Source: Scatosoma sp045124465
Lineage (GTDB): Bacteria > Bacillota > Clostridia > Christensenellales > Borkfalkiaceae
Direction: 5' to 3'
DNA length: 30,541 nt
NCBI GenBank assembly: GCA_045124465.1
Contig: JBGVLV010000021.1
Coordinates: 1 to 30,541, forward strand
Every line of letters starts with the position of its first letter. Positions within the stretch are counted from its first letter, which is position 1. The notes beneath the pieces are model-generated. The model was not told the DNA's origin. It saw only the letters and a list, made by a program, of their open reading frames with translations, and did no database searches. The translations under genes were made by a program, and so were the position numbers. Shown piece after piece: positions 30,471 through 30,541 of the stretch.

Positions 30471-30541
30471 TTAGGCGAGAAGGTCTTTAATATCGTACCT
30501 GCCCGCGCCATTTACGCGTAAGAATTTAGCCCCGCGGATCG
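30471..30541 (-). CDS. C-terminal end of an unidentified gene, truncated by the window
   Basis: On the minus strand one frame is open from the window edge to TAA at 30473-30471 and encodes IRGAKFLRVNGAGRYDIKDLLA. The other two minus frames close within this stretch. The bidirectional terminator lies 21 bases beyond the stop, as expected for a real gene end. Too little is visible to name the product. Confidence 0.55.
   Translation of the reverse strand, partial: IRGAKFLRVNGAGRYDIKDLLA

Noticed and set aside
6375..30541. tRNA or rRNA genes
   Set aside because: I looked in the intergenic regions for tRNA-like clover-leaf text (GGTTCGA loops, CCA ends) and rRNA landmarks and saw none; the only stable RNA I can support there is the SRP RNA.

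Overview
The window joins two kinds of DNA. Bases 1 to about 6,200 are AT-rich and form the right part of an integrative mobilizable element whose left end lies outside the window. From about 6,250 to 30,541 the sequence is GC-richer Firmicutes (Clostridia-like) chromosome. Signs of that lineage are consensus sigma-A promoters, AGGAGG-type ribosome binding sites, a long (about 270 nt) clostridial SRP RNA, an ecfA-ecfT-truA operon and an Mrp protein with an N-terminal Cys cluster. No rRNA gene is present, so I cannot name a genus.

Mobile element. A 5'-truncated superfamily 2 helicase and two unrecognised genes (2-1999) look like cargo, possibly defensive. Next comes a gene-free stretch (2000-2835) with a good promoter, a run of hairpins whose non-Watson-Crick pairs are all G-U on the + strand, two terminators, a 10-codon leader peptide and an oriT resembling that of pMV158. 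Then follow a MobV relaxase, two small accessory proteins and a large TnpX/TndX-type serine recombinase. Large hairpins after the recombinase mark the probable right end. The relaxase has two oddities: its best-placed start codon is AUA, and Glu replaces the catalytic His of MobM.

Chromosome, left part (6,250-13,000). An HtrA-like protease lipoprotein with a collagen-like spacer is followed by a VTC-domain protein and a decayed Cthe_2159-type carbohydrate-binding gene. Next are a ZIP metal transporter, a repeat-containing lipoprotein with a strong promoter and an apparent AUU start, a thioredoxin-reductase-like flavoprotein without the usual NADPH motif, and dinB.

Chromosome, middle and right part. 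SRP RNA lies on the minus strand and diverges from mrp plus a ComEC-like metallo-hydrolase. Then come a fused double-ATPase EcfA, ecfT, truA and a membrane protein; then mnmE and a LysR regulator. A long co-directional run follows: lepA, an alkyltransferase-like gene, hemW, a Nudix hydrolase, aroK, a ketopantoate-reductase-like gene and gltX. The gltX terminator has an IS-end-like inverted repeat in its loop. At the right end a small XRE regulator faces an unrecognised gene across a region with two copies of a 20-bp dyad operator; a partial gene enters from the right on the minus strand.
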